This document shows positions 23,401 through 35,799 of a stretch of 58,996 nt of DNA, piece after piece. The DNA comes from Cruorifilaria tuberocauda (taxonomy: Eukaryota > Nematoda > Chromadorea > Rhabditida > Onchocercidae). Numbering within the stretch: position 1 is the stretch's first letter; each line of letters begins with the position of its first letter. The notes under the pieces are model-generated. The model worked only from the letters and a program-made list of their open reading frames with translations, was not told the origin of the DNA and ran no database searches. The position numbers and the translations under genes are program-made. The stretch spans positions 1 through 58,996 of the forward strand of contig JABVXU010000349.1 in assembly GCA_013365365.1 (NCBI GenBank), given 5' to 3'.

Positions 23401-26400
23401 TATGGATTGATACAGATTTCTTCATTTTTGATGCCTGGAAGCAATGAATAACCGATTTAATTAAAATGGAAATTAAAGAGAAAACAAGCCTTATCTCAAT
23501 TCATCACAATATTAATTAGTTGAGAAATTCTATAAGACGGGAAACTTCAAAATTAAAATTTGTAAATTCAATTTATATTTTTTAGGTCCCTAAAACTGGA
23601 ATTTGAGAGGAATTCATTTCGTAAAATCATAATTCCTTCTTTCAATTTTCTACAAATCTGAAACTAAACTACTTATACAAACGTAAACAACGTAAAAATC
23701 GAGAGTTCACGACTCTGTCTCATGCCAATTACATAAAGCAATATTGTCTGGTCGAAATCGGATCACGCATTAAAAAGTCAAAAATAACCTGTATCTCTGC
23801 CGAGTTAGGAGGATAATTACGTGTTCCATTTGCTAGCGTTCGCTTCAACTTGCTTTCCATATATTCCGCAAAACATTCCGCGGGACATGATTGGTGCATG
23901 AAGCATTGTAAATAAGGCAGGAAACGATCCGTTGGTGCAAAACAACCCAAACACAGCGATAACAATACCCAACCGCGAGCGCACGAATTTCCTGACGGAT
24001 TTCTCATCAACTGTTTACATATTTGGCAGTATATTTCATCTCTGAAATTATCGCTGCTTTATCGTTATCGAAAGTACGGAGGTTAGAATGAGCAACCTTT
24101 GCACCAATTTCATGAGTGTATTAGCAAGTCCCCTGTTAAATTGATTATACTTTTTATTAATTTCCTAGAAAGTTTCAAGGAATCTATGCTCTCACAAAAG
24201 TTCTTACATACTCTTACGAAAAAGCGTTTGGTGCTTAAGAGTGTTCTTGAAACTTAAAAGTTCAATTCTCCAGTTCTCAAGATTTAAATTTCTACCTTAT
24301 ATCTGGCCGTAGGATGCCATGTCCAACAATGAATTGCAATTTCTCCTGGTTAGACGGTACATCCTCATCCAGAAGGGTACTGTAATATTGATCATAGCTG
24401 ATGTATTCGGTGGAATTTCTCGTCTGCATTTCTCGTTCCTGGGACACATCGGCAGGTGCAGAGGTGTAATTCGCTTCAATGCTTGGAGAAAGTTGCTTTC
24501 TCCAGCTGAGTGGCTGAAAAAGGAAAGATGTGAATCCAGCCTGTTCCACTATTTCCCTGAAATGAACGTGAACGCTTTGCTTGAATAATTCACGTAAAGC
24601 CCACCTGTTCATAATCACCTTCACGTTGGTTTCTTCTCTTGGACACATTTCGACCGTTCATCACATGTAACTTGCTCATCACAGATATGTGTTTGACCTT
24701 CAGTTATGGGATACATTTAAGGTACCTTTGAAGAGAAGGAGGTGTCTCCATTCATGTGGCAATCACATCACTTCTCACTTGATGCAGCTAATACTTACTT
24801 CAGTGTTCTTTGTACTTTTTATGGAACACATCTGTCGATAAGCTAATAAGTGAAAAATTAACTGTAATTTCTTATTAGCTAATCGCTTCTTATGTCTCCA
24901 TTTTTTCAATCAATAAGCGAGCATACGTTTTCGAAATCCTGAGGAGAATGTGAGGTTCTTCTTGGTTCTGGTGTATCTCCCATAAAACGCTGTATTACCA
25001 ACCAAATAGCTAACGCTGCCTGTAAATCCGAGCTTAACAATGCAACTTTGCTAAGATTAATGGGCTTTGATGCTTCATCTAGTACTGAATCGACCAGTCG
25101 ACATTCAAAAGGCAAATCGGAAATCTGTTCACTTACAGCACGATCCAGGTCAGAATCATGAGGCAGTAGTGCAGCACGAAGTGGTTTTCGTGTGTGATAA
25201 GCACTGTTCTGCAGTTGAAAGTATACTGCTGCGAATTTTTCGAACTGGAAAGCAATCAGTTTGCTGTCGTTTGTTGTTCTCAATCCGTCATTGCTCTGGT
25301 AGGGATATTCTCTGGAATTGTTGCGTCGATAAAGAAAAAATGCATTGGAGCTTGAAAGTTTAAAGTTGAAGAGCAATGACTTCGAGAACTTTCACGTGAT
25401 TCATCAACCTTTCTTAATTCGTCCAACTTCAAGGGTTTAGCTCGATTAATTAACTTTAAATTTGAATTTTTAAATTGGAATTTGGTTTCATTGGTTTCAA
25501 TTGAAATGTTACATCTCATTTTGTCGCTGCTTCTCAGTTCGAATAATATCGCAGTAAGAGATGCTATGAGATGATGGATGACCGAATAAACGTTCCATCT
25601 GAAACTAATAAAAGTACGTCAGGAAGTTTCATTAGTCTTCAAAAATTTGACAAATATTTCAGAATAAAAGCAACCAGAACGACATCGTAATCATCCATGT
25701 TTGTAGAGATTGAAGAAATACTGATCTTACGGCTCGGGATGTCATCTTCCGAGATCATCATTGCAGGAAATTGCTGACCTTGCTCAATTTTGCGTCGAAG
25801 CGCGTTTCGTATTACTGCACCACGGCAGCGAGCCGGAAAATAATTTATCAAGCGTTTCCACTTACATTTCAACTTGCGATGGTTAAAAGCATAAATGCGA
25901 CATTATTGCTGAATTGAGAATTAGGGAAGTAATACCACAGGGTTATCCATGAAGGCCTCATGTCTTTTATGCTTCTTTGATATTTTGTCAAAGAAGGATT
26001 GTATAAATCAAAGAGAAAGTAACTCATCACCGAACCACAAACTTTTCTTACTTTACTGTATAAGTGATGAATAGGGAAAACCTGAAACTGTGTTACAATA
26101 GCCCGAAACGCCTTGTAATGCAAGGCAATTTGACGTGAACGAAGGATGGCTTGAAGTCTCGTAAATCCAATTTGTATCTGAAATTTCTTCTATCCTTTCT
26201 TTACTTCCTCTATCAGAACATATTCTATACCTCAAATCTCAACTTCCTCTGATCATATTAAGCAGTTTAGGTAAAGTGATTGAACAAAAAGAGATTGTGA
26301 ATACAAATTTGTTTTGTATTGATACAACATAATATTTGGTTTGAAAGTCCAGGCTACCTTAACCTCCTTGTATAGTCCTAAAAGAAGAAATAAACTCAGC

Positions 26401-29400
26401 GCAAGTCACTATCAAGAATTGATCCATTTAAATTGATCAAATCATTACTTCAGAGCTAGACTATCGTTTGAACTTTCATTTCTTGTCTTTGCTATTATTC
26501 CAAACTCTCTCTACTATTTTTACTTAAGATGTTAACATTTGTCATTCTTCTCCTTCTCCTACATGCATGACATTCTTAGACAGAAGTGAGGTTTATACGA
26601 AACTTTGCTTTCAACTTCTTGATTGGAGATTTTTTCAGTGAATCAATCATTTCATACTAATAATGCTCAACTGGAAGGAATGGAAAGGAATAATGAATAG
26701 TGAGAGCTTCTCATTGTTTTATGCCAGAAATAATTAAAATTATTTTTATTTACTGAAATTTTAAATCGTCTAAATTTAATGTAAATTAAAAGATTTAAAT
26801 TCGAAAATACCTGACGATACCGTTGACGCTGCACATAACCTCTCCAGTATTTTTCGATGATAATTGCGGCAGTTTTCATTTGTTTGAATTGTATCCGATG
26901 AATCCATCCACGAACGGTTTTTTGAATTATTGTTACACGCAATATCAACATGCGCTCGCGCTCCTGGATTGCTTATGAAATCAAATTTTATCAAATCATA
27001 TTTGTGTTTCTACTTACGACAGTTTTTCCCGTTTCGAAAGTTGAAATTTTTTGTCATAGGTAAGGCTCCAGTACAATAACAAATGAATCACCTGTTGTAA
27101 TAACAAGTGCTGGGCCTCCTTCAAGAATACCATCGTTTTCCCCAGCCTGATGTCAGCTCTCGGTCCCAAAACAATACTGCAAATTCGTCGTGATGCCACA
27201 CGACAATCTGTTGTATGTGGTGGGCCTAAAGCTATTTTTGTTGATATAACGGTATAAGACTGATTTTAATTTATTTGAGATCCAAATTAAATTTTTGTGA
27301 TTTTTGAAGTGACAAAATTTGTAGCTTAAGGTGTAAAATTCAAGTTGTTCACTAATCAGATGACTAATTCTGAGAAGGATAAAAACCTCACCAATACCAT
27401 CAACAAGTAACCGATAACGTTCCACAAAATGCTGGTATTGATATCGAATCGGATAACCTGATTTTCGAATCCTTACCAATTCCAGCAAATTCATATAACG
27501 CATTTGCTTGCAAACGATTTCACGTTCCATGAACTTAATTACAGCTCTTTGACACGGAAACGAGAAAGATGAACTACCGTGAGGTTTATCAAACTGTATT
27601 CAGCTTTACTTTTTCTTGCATTGGAAGAATCACTGAATTATCTCTTAAACTGCTCCTCTGAGAGTTCCACCTCTTCTCATGAACTGAATCGGGTTTAGTA
27701 ATCAAAAGATGAAACAAGCTTCATAGTCAATCACATTGTTGATATTTTAACTTTTGAAGAAACAGTGTACGTAGAGTGTCTTCCCTACCTCTCCGCTCTT
27801 TCCTACTTTGTGTATTATTCGAGAATAACCCTCTGCTAATCTGCAGTTCTCAAATGGCTTCTATTATTCTGAGGTTTCTTTCTTTCGAGTATACTTGTAC
27901 TTTTCATCAACACTCTAATAGTTATTTCAACCAATAAGCGCCATGCTTCAAAAAAATTTATATTTAAATTCTAGTGGCCTAAATCTATCTTCAATTATGC
28001 ATTACATGCCTGAATAGAGGTTTCTTGAAGTTTAGAGCAGCTCACGCTTCATGTCTTTCCATTAATGTTCCTATTTTTATTACAACTTTCAGCTTTCCAT
28101 AAGGCGATATCATTCCCAACATAGAATATACGGTACAAAATTCCACAGGAACTAGGGAAATGATTTAATTAACGCTGTTTATCTCTAAAAGAAGGATGAC
28201 TTTCTGTCAGTGATAGATCGATCATTTCATTCAGAAGTGGTAGATGACTTCCCAGAGTGATCCAGAAAACTATCTCCTTCTAGCTCTTTGAATTAGCTAA
28301 AAAGATGGTGAGTCATTATTCGAATCGCTCGAATACTGCAAATGACGGGTGACAAAATTAATTTTAAAGTTACCAGTGGTCGTTTGATCGCATTTGGTAT
28401 GATGCAATTTATGAAGAAAGGTTCTTTCTGTTCCAAACTCGCAACTAAGTTCTCCATTGATCTTCTGAAATAGCTAGCAACCGTAGGATGTTTGCTTCGC
28501 ATCACCGACATACCGTCGTAGTCGTAGACATCATCGAAGAGCAGTCTAAGAAGTCGGAATTCACTTCCATGCAAAAGTTCAAGTAAATCAGAAGAGAACT
28601 TGTCGCGATTTTTATCAATAAAGCCTGGAAATGAAGGAGAAATTCTTCTTCCTCTTAATTGATAAAAGAAAGTTAGCATAAACTGATTTGACTTGTAGTG
28701 ATTCAGCAGAAATAATTAAGACATTGTCACCCAAATATCATATCGCAAAAGGAATGTCAACACTTCAGACACGGCGATAGGAGGACGCTAGAGTACCATG
28801 TTCTACGATTAGAGTAATTAAGCTGATTGTCATTCGATATTGGGAAACGTGCCTATGAGTAGCAAATAGCATAAAAGATGAGAAAACCTTTGGAATGATA
28901 AAAAACAGTCCCGGCATAATGAGCTATGCCAAACGATTTGTCCAAGTCGGACTGAGGCCTGAAGTACAGTCCTTCTTTGCTCTCATGATGAATGTGCAAG
29001 TTATTCAACATGCTTTGATCAGTGCCCTGAAACGTTAGAAAGGAATTCTTGCTATTCATTTCCAGTCCTTTTGTCATTACATATATAAGCAAATTAGCAG
29101 GTAAACCTTCGGAAGAACGCTTTCTTCATTTATTATCGACATGATACTCATTGATTCCAGGACGATCAAATCCAGAACTTTCTTGTCGTTTGCGATTTCC
29201 ACTGGCACCCAACTTATTTGTTCCGAATCGTAAGTGCTGAAATTTTAGTCTTTTTCGCATATGCAACCCGATCAATGAATTACCGAATCTCCAACACTTA
29301 CTATTTACAAAAGTTTTGCACAAAAAGTAAAATGTGCAGGAACCAAATTGTAGTTTGTTCAAGGAAAGTGAAGTTTTTCATGAGGCACTCCTATCTGTTG

Positions 29401-32400
29401 AACGTAGGAGAGATGAAAGGAATCTTTCGCTCTCAAAGCAGATAAGTGCGAGACGAATGTGTTGAAGACATATGTTCCTACTTCAATTTACATTTTTCAG
29501 GAAATACATACAGTTTTTGCTTTGCTGCGATCTCACAAACTGTCTTCATAACACTACCAGGACATGGTACCTCTGCAAAATGTGATGCATGTCTGGCTAC
29601 ACATGAACGTAGAGAAAGGATGCATCGAACTCTACAGAGTACTTGTGGTAAATCCGTAAGTTCGTCGATTTAACGGCTGGAAACTATGCGTCAACGGGAT
29701 CAGTTAGTGAAGGATAATGCTTTTGTTGAAAATGATTTTCTTCCTTTACAAAATTGCCAGAGATTCAAGAAATCAAACTATTGTCAAGTTGAACTTTCTA
29801 TTTTAATGCCCATGTTGCTCGAACTGTGTAAGGATGTCAGAGTGGTCAAATTAAAATTTTTTCAGGTCAGAAGTTACATGGACAAACAAATAAGTTGTTG
29901 ATCGGTTAATCAGTAAATAAGGAAATATTTTATATGAGGACGTGTTATACGAGACAACCAGTCTCATGTGTTCGTTCAAATGGAAATCGGATTGCAAGGG
30001 TGGTAGTTGATAGAATGGTAGATACCTTGAATGGTAGATGCTTAAACATCCGATCACCAACGGACGATCACACCGTCACTGATTTCATTTAAACCATCTT
30101 AGTTTTCAATTACTACTTTAGCTTCCGTTCTTTTGGTTCACTCATTATTTTACTGAGAACCGAAGACGTACCAACCTTTGCTCCATTTTGAACATGAAAT
30201 TGATGAAGAGCTGGTGCAGGACTTCGTTCGCATAATTTATGCAAAATTGTTCGAAACTATTATGGAGAAAATTCTCGAAACCGAAGATATCAAGGATTGA
30301 AATGGTTCTTTTCTGTGACCCCTCTTTCCGGATTCTCAAAAGATGTCTTTGGTAAGATTATTCGATCATTTAGTAGCAAAAATGATAGCTCGTCCAGCCT
30401 TGTCCAGGTGGATTTTATTATTAGATAACAAAAACTTATCACTATGAGAAAACTGCCAAATAAAACAAAGTGAGAATAAATTCAATGAGCTGAAAAGTGA
30501 AATACCCATTCATAGCTTCATTTATCTTCTCGACGATATGGAGGAAAAGTCGGTCGTAGATTGCTTTGACGAAGACGTCACGTATATCGAGACTTTGTTC
30601 AATACTCAAGTATGACACAACCTGTTCTGCTCCAATCGATAAACTGCGATTTGTCAAAGCTTTCACCAACGACTGCTTTTCCACCTTCAAAATTCACAAT
30701 TTTTGGAATTATTTGCTCGAAGGTATGACGATATTTTTTTGTCTCCGTAACTTCTGCACACAGGACAAAGAAATAGACTACTGGCTATTTGACATACTGT
30801 AACTTGACCTTATCATTCTAGAAAGACAACTAAAATAGGATGGATTATTCTTTCATGCTTCAGGAAAGTATACCAAAAGAAGGCTGGAAACTCTTTCGAT
30901 TTCGACTGTGTCACCAATTTCCACTGTCTCCACACCGTCCATTGTTGTTGCTGAAAATGAAATTAATGTGGACGATCTATTAGAATCTGAAGGCCTCCGG
31001 GCATTCATCAATTCTGATCTGATAATTCTCATTGGCAGCGCACTTTTGCAACGATTGCTAATCGTTCACTCACCGGTATATTTAATGTTACCAGCATGCA
31101 GGATTGCGGCAAGAATTTTGAAAATGGACCAAATTTCCGAGTCTTTGAACATTAGAATTTTCATGGAAGAACGGATTTCGGCCAGGTCTTTCACGTCATT
31201 TCGGCTTATCGCATCACTCTTCAATCATTTTATAAAGTCATTTTATAAGCATAAAGATATCGGGGGGATGACTCCTATAAACGACAAATGTGGAGAGCCT
31301 ACCTGATTCAAGTAATAGAAATCCTTCACGTCACTTAGAAATAAATCCTGTTTCTCCGACTCAGCTAAGCCGGCGAGAAGACAATAAAATATATGGAAAT
31401 TCCGTTCATCTGATGCTTGCGAAGCAATCCGCGATTTCTCCAACAAATAATGCTCAAATCTGGCACCTTCGATTGCACCGTTACTTGTGAAATACAAATC
31501 GATCTTACGTCCGAAACGTGACGAATTGTCGTTCAGGACAGTTTTTGCATTACCAAATGCTACAAATTATTTCTATTGAAAACTAAAATTCAATATAGCC
31601 AACAGTCGCAGCATTTCACTGAAATTATGAATGGCTTAATTATTTTTCAGTTTCAAAAACTAATCCTGCTTTTGACATATATAAACATTGTTTGTTAACT
31701 AATAATTCCGGCCTTTGCTTTCTGAGATCAAGGCGAAAGAAAGAATAGAATTCCCGAAATCCACTGGAAGAGAGTAAATCTTGCCCATGTCCACATATAG
31801 TTTGTTAATATTAATGAATCGACTAAATGCATCTTTGGAAATCTAGTTGATATTTGCGAATTACGGCAACGTACCTTCCATGATCGGATTTGCTTCCAAA
31901 ACTTGCTGCTCAATCCAAGAATGTCGACCAGATATGGTTGCCAGAAATTGAATGATTAGCTTTGCAGACTCTGTTTTACCTGAACCTGACTCACCACTGA
32001 AATGAGTAACAGTTACTAACAGTAATTTTTATTGCAAAATTTGTTTTGAACATTGATTGGCTTACTATACATTACGCTATAACTCACATTTGGGATAATA
32101 GTGCCAAAATGAGCAGCAAACCAAATTAAGGGTGCTGTAATCTCTTCAATTTCCCTCGAACTTGAAACTTAACTCAATTTTAAATCAAATATGGATGAAA
32201 GAAAGTTTCGTCTGGACTGACCTGATAAGAACACATTGATCTCGGTTACTCGATTTCATACTGCAATAGGCAGCGTTGGCGATCGCAAAGATATGGGGCG
32301 GTAACTCGCCGATTCGTCGATTACGGTATAATCGAATTTGCTCCGTGGAATAAATCGGTAACAGCGTGTTTGGATTTACTGCTACCAGGACGGAACCGAC

Positions 32401-34181
32401 GTACGTCTGTAACCTCTATTGAAATATTTCATTGTACCCATACAAGATCCCATCACAAAATTCACAACGATGGTGTTTCCTTCCGTCAGCAGCTTCTTCC
32501 CATTTCACTTTATCCGGATATAATTCTGTCTGTTATTCCTTAGTGATCGATTCTCAAGGCAAGTCCTTGACATTTGACATTTTATTTGGCAATTCTTAAA
32601 TTCTTTCCTCTAGATAATTTGTCCCTAATACTTCATCTGCAATTTTTCATCCTCAAAATCTTCGTCTCATGGTTAAATGTTCGGACATGGCCCGTCAGAT
32701 CTTTAGACTAAAGACCTAAAAGTTAGTGAGATATTTCTAGAGAGAGGAACAGAAGGAAGCTTGCGGGAAAAATAAAAAGAAATAATAGAATGGCGTGGAA
32801 AAGGAGTTTATCACCTATCTGATAACTTGAATCAGGATTTCTAAAATCCATTGATCAGATGACAAGTTCAGGGTTGTACAAGTCGACAGGACAGTCCTTA
32901 ATCATCGAAATGATTTTTGTCTTTTGCTATCGAATAATTATCGCTTCTGCCATCATAACTGGAAGAAAATGACCGATATCTGGCACTTATCAGAATGATG
33001 GGAACGAATCATTTGTTATGATAACAATGCTGAACAGCCAGTAGATGTTCTGGCCGGATTTGCCGGTGTCCTTTCGCTCGGTCACCGACTTAGGTTAAGA
33101 AGTGACGAATACTGGATAGAGAGAGAATGCACGATGTGAAGGAAAGAAGGAGATGAGATAGCCATTAGAAACAGCTGTACTTCTTACCTGTACCCGTACC
33201 GGATACGGATGTCAACCAGTTTCTTCACTGGATTATCAATTACTTCTAGCGCTTTCCATTTCCACTTGACTCATGTAATCTGGTCGAATTCCAGTTCAAA
33301 GCCAGAAGGATGATAGCAAGAGACAGAGACGAAGAAGTGAATTTAAAGGGAGGAAACGGAAAAAAGAGGATAGCAGAGAAAATTCAAACTACGCTTAATT
33401 CTATTCAGCATTTCTGGTATTGCACATCAATATATCCATTTGATGAGAGCTTAATTTAGCTTGCTGCTCTCAGCTTGAAAGAAACTGTTATCACTACCCA
33501 ATGTAATATTCATTTGTGAATTTCGACTTAATTATCAAAACATTTCATTGTTGATTTCATTTCTTAATATTAACTTACGTAGATGAGCTTGTTACTGTAG
33601 CGTACGAATAGGTTTCGAAGAAGCGCAGCCTCGTGGAAATCACTCAAACTAATCATATCTTCGACGCCTTGCACTGAAGTTGCATGCATCAAGCGATAAG
33701 GATTGTTTATTGGAAGCCACTGTTCCTGTAAATATGCGTGTAAATCGTTGGACAGTTCGGGATGAAAATTTCTTAAAGGATGAGAATTTCTAAAATAATC
33801 CGTTGAGCTGTTATGATAATATCAGAACAACACAGATTATCACTAATTTCTTCTTATCAGTGATATGAAAGAGAAGTCATGAAACTTTCAGTTTTGCTAT
33901 TAAGTTACAGCATTGAGAGAGTGGTAACTCGGTGGGAGGAGAGAATTACTTGGCCGAAGTCGTCGATCACTCTAATCTTGTCATCTTCAACGTCTAGAAC
34001 TCGCGCTCCAATTGAGCAAATGAATCGGTTTTTTCCATTCGATTCGAGCCATAAAAAGTCACCCTGAAGAGACCGTCAACTATTATCAGTAGAGTTATTT
34101 CAGAAATAGGTTATCAAAGTTGTTTGCGCTATTCCTTCACTCGATAAAGGTATGGCTTCAGACCTTGCTCAGTCGAACCAT
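17135..34181 (-). CDS. hum-6: Unconventional myosin VII heavy chain
   Basis: Actin-based motor of the MYO7A/HUM-6 class, expected at actin-rich membrane sites. The exons, 5' to 3', are 34164-34181, 33950-34063, 33579-33725, 32222-32406, 31875-31996, 31303-31559, 31074-31218, 30874-30950, 30506-30684, 30176-30334, 29107-29236, 28888-29026, 28374-28624, 27392-27533, 27092-27225, 26811-26963, 26082-26177, 25675-25833, 25137-25244, 24927-25019, 24799-24831 (tentative), 24296-24513, 23789-24041, 23261-23434, 22727-22875, 22489-22567, 22072-22251, 21778-21915, 21597-21691, 21098-21270, 20717-20913, 20269-20435, 19424-19532, 19168-19311, 18865-19079, 18545-18765, 18304-18485, 18030-18218, 17795-17908, 17410-17628 and 17135-17242. 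They sum to 6,165 nt, one frame of 2,054 residues plus stop. The start was chosen because a six-codon exon (MVRLSK) joins in phase to GDFLWLES, the usual myosin VII N-terminus. Domain order is motor, IQ neck, MyTH4, FERM, SH3, MyTH4, FERM, as in the family (about 2,100-2,200 residues). The symbol rests on domain order and similarity. Confidence 0.96.
20717..25244 (-). other. First MyTH4-FERM module and SH3 domain of myosin VII
   Basis: The MyTH4 domain starts at [12 protein letters not shown], continues with [15 protein letters not shown] and [15 protein letters not shown], then [12 protein letters not shown] and [19 protein letters not shown] domain follows, with [57 protein letters not shown] and [14 protein letters not shown]. 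The SH3 exon (20717-20913) reads [14 protein letters not shown] and [12 protein letters not shown]. MyTH4-FERM modules bind cargo and membrane adaptors. The piece between 24927 and 24513 is the least certain; one 33-bp exon at 24799-24831 fits by phase. Confidence 0.9.
25675..26963 (-). other. Myosin VII neck with IQ motifs
   Basis: Three exons encode several IQ motifs that should bind calmodulin-type light chains. Visible cores are VIQ-like [47 protein letters not shown] and [15 protein letters not shown]. The final exon (25675-25833) has an odd 3' splice site, described in the findings. The exon then runs into an acidic, serine-rich linker before MyTH4. Confidence 0.88.
27092..34181 (-). 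other. Myosin VII motor domain exons
   Basis: Residues 1 to about 733. The nucleotide site is intact: P-loop [10 protein letters not shown] (split between the exons at 32222 and 31875), switch [10 protein letters not shown], and switch [10 protein letters not shown]. Other landmarks are [42 protein letters not shown], and the converter-side [19 protein letters not shown]. Switch I ends in Arg where Lys is more usual, a conservative change. Nothing suggests a dead motor. Confidence 0.96.
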
Positions 34182-35799
34182 CGTTTTATATCTGAGACAT
34201 TCGTTGGATTGTATCAGTGAATCGATAGAATTAATGTTTAATTAAGTGAAGTGGCTTCTTGTCGCGTTGAGAAATGCTTCTGAAAGATGGCTGTGAAGAA
34301 AGCCTATTTCTCCCTGAAACCGAACGCTGCACTCGACGTCAATGTCAGAGGTCAACAATTTATTCCAATTTATGGAGACTTTTTCGGAATAAAGAGAGAA
34401 ATACTATGGACAAGTAAAAATATCCAGACATTCATTCACTCAGCTCGAGTGAGTTATCTGAAGTGAGGCTCCACCGAGTGCCACTGATAACCGACAGTCG
34501 AACCACCAGACTCCCTGTTCTGATAGATCGAATGGTGGACGGGAAGGCACACATCGACACGAGCAAAGACACAACCCACGGACGTATCACTTCTGAGTAT
34601 TGCAGTTCATGGCGGTGGAAAAGGAGAGACCGGTCAGTGGTCGCGAAGGAATTTCTTAAATGGGAACGACGATACGATTCTGTCTCTCATGTTGTCTTCT
34701 TGTAAAGAACTAATCAGTACACCGACACGCACACGCCCACACGCATGCGCACACGCACACGCCATGTGCAAACTCTCGACATTCTCTCTCTGAAGGTCAA
34801 ATCCCCCGGTGGATGTGAATGAATCATTTCATTAATTGAGCGAATGAAGGGCATGAATAACTTTGAAAGCAATTAATAATAATCGCTTTATTTGTTTCTC
34901 CTCCAGTTCTTCCCGAACATTTCCCACATAATGAACTTTCTACTTCTTCCTGGTCAATAATATTTCTGTTCCTTCCAATCCGACGAATCTAAACTTTGTG
35001 GACAGATCCCGTCAATCTACAGCTGTATTGATTTCGGCAGCGATGAAATCTTCTCCTTTACAGTTACAACTGTATTCATAATATGATATACAATACTAAG
35101 TCACTAAGTTGTGGACGCGGACATTCCAATACCGCCCTCCGATATTTATATGTTCAGATGGGAAGAAAGAGGATATAATCATTGCTTTCTCTGGCAGTTT
35201 ACAGCAATAATTATTATCATTGTAATTGAATTATTAGTCACCAAAAATGAACTTTTGTACAGTGAAGCGAAAATTTTACAGAAGTTCAATTTTACAGAAG
35301 CTATTTTGGTTCAAAAAATTAGTATACGTTCAGAATGCACATTTTGATACGATTTATTAGAATTGAAATTCAACTCTTTCACCTGAAAAATACCTCACTG
35401 CGTGTTGGGTGAACAGAAAAATGCAGAAATTATTTGGAAGCAGCACTTAGATGCTTCCAATCCACTCAGAAATGACCACTGTGCTGTCTTTCGAAGAAAA
35501 GATGGCAAATCGAAAAAAGGATAATTTAAACTGGCATGAGGCACGTCACTCAAGATGAAATAATTAGATGACAGGAACCACTAAATTAACACAAAACGTT
35601 ACGCGGCCATGTTAACTTTTCCGATACTGTGCTAATACGAAGTAGAGAGAAGAAAAAATTTGCAATTCAGTCTATTTCACCTCACTTCTGAAGGGTAGAT
35701 TTTAGAGAAATGAAGAAAATAGAGGAGAGAAGCGAAAATAAAGCCTAGAAATCAGGGAAAGGAATGCTGGACTAGCGAGGAAGTCAAAAATGAGCTTGT
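34182..35799. other. Intergenic region between NPC1 3' end and myosin VII 5' end
   Basis: Holds the myosin VII promoter and 5' UTR and the 3' UTR of the NPC1 homologue. No exon-like segment was found. A CA-rich tract lies near 34.72-34.76 kb. No convincing poly(A) signal is visible within 200 bases of the NPC1 stop. Confidence 0.6.
34719..34763. repeat. Imperfect CA-rich simple repeat
   Basis: An irregular run of ACAC, ACGC and CCAC units with CpG interruptions, about 540 bp upstream of the myosin VII start codon. Low-complexity sequence with no coding potential. Confidence 0.85.

Noticed and set aside
31875..32406. Possibility that the myosin is a non-functional relic
   Set aside because: P-loop, switch I and switch II are intact and all 41 exons sum to one open frame, so decay is unlikely.
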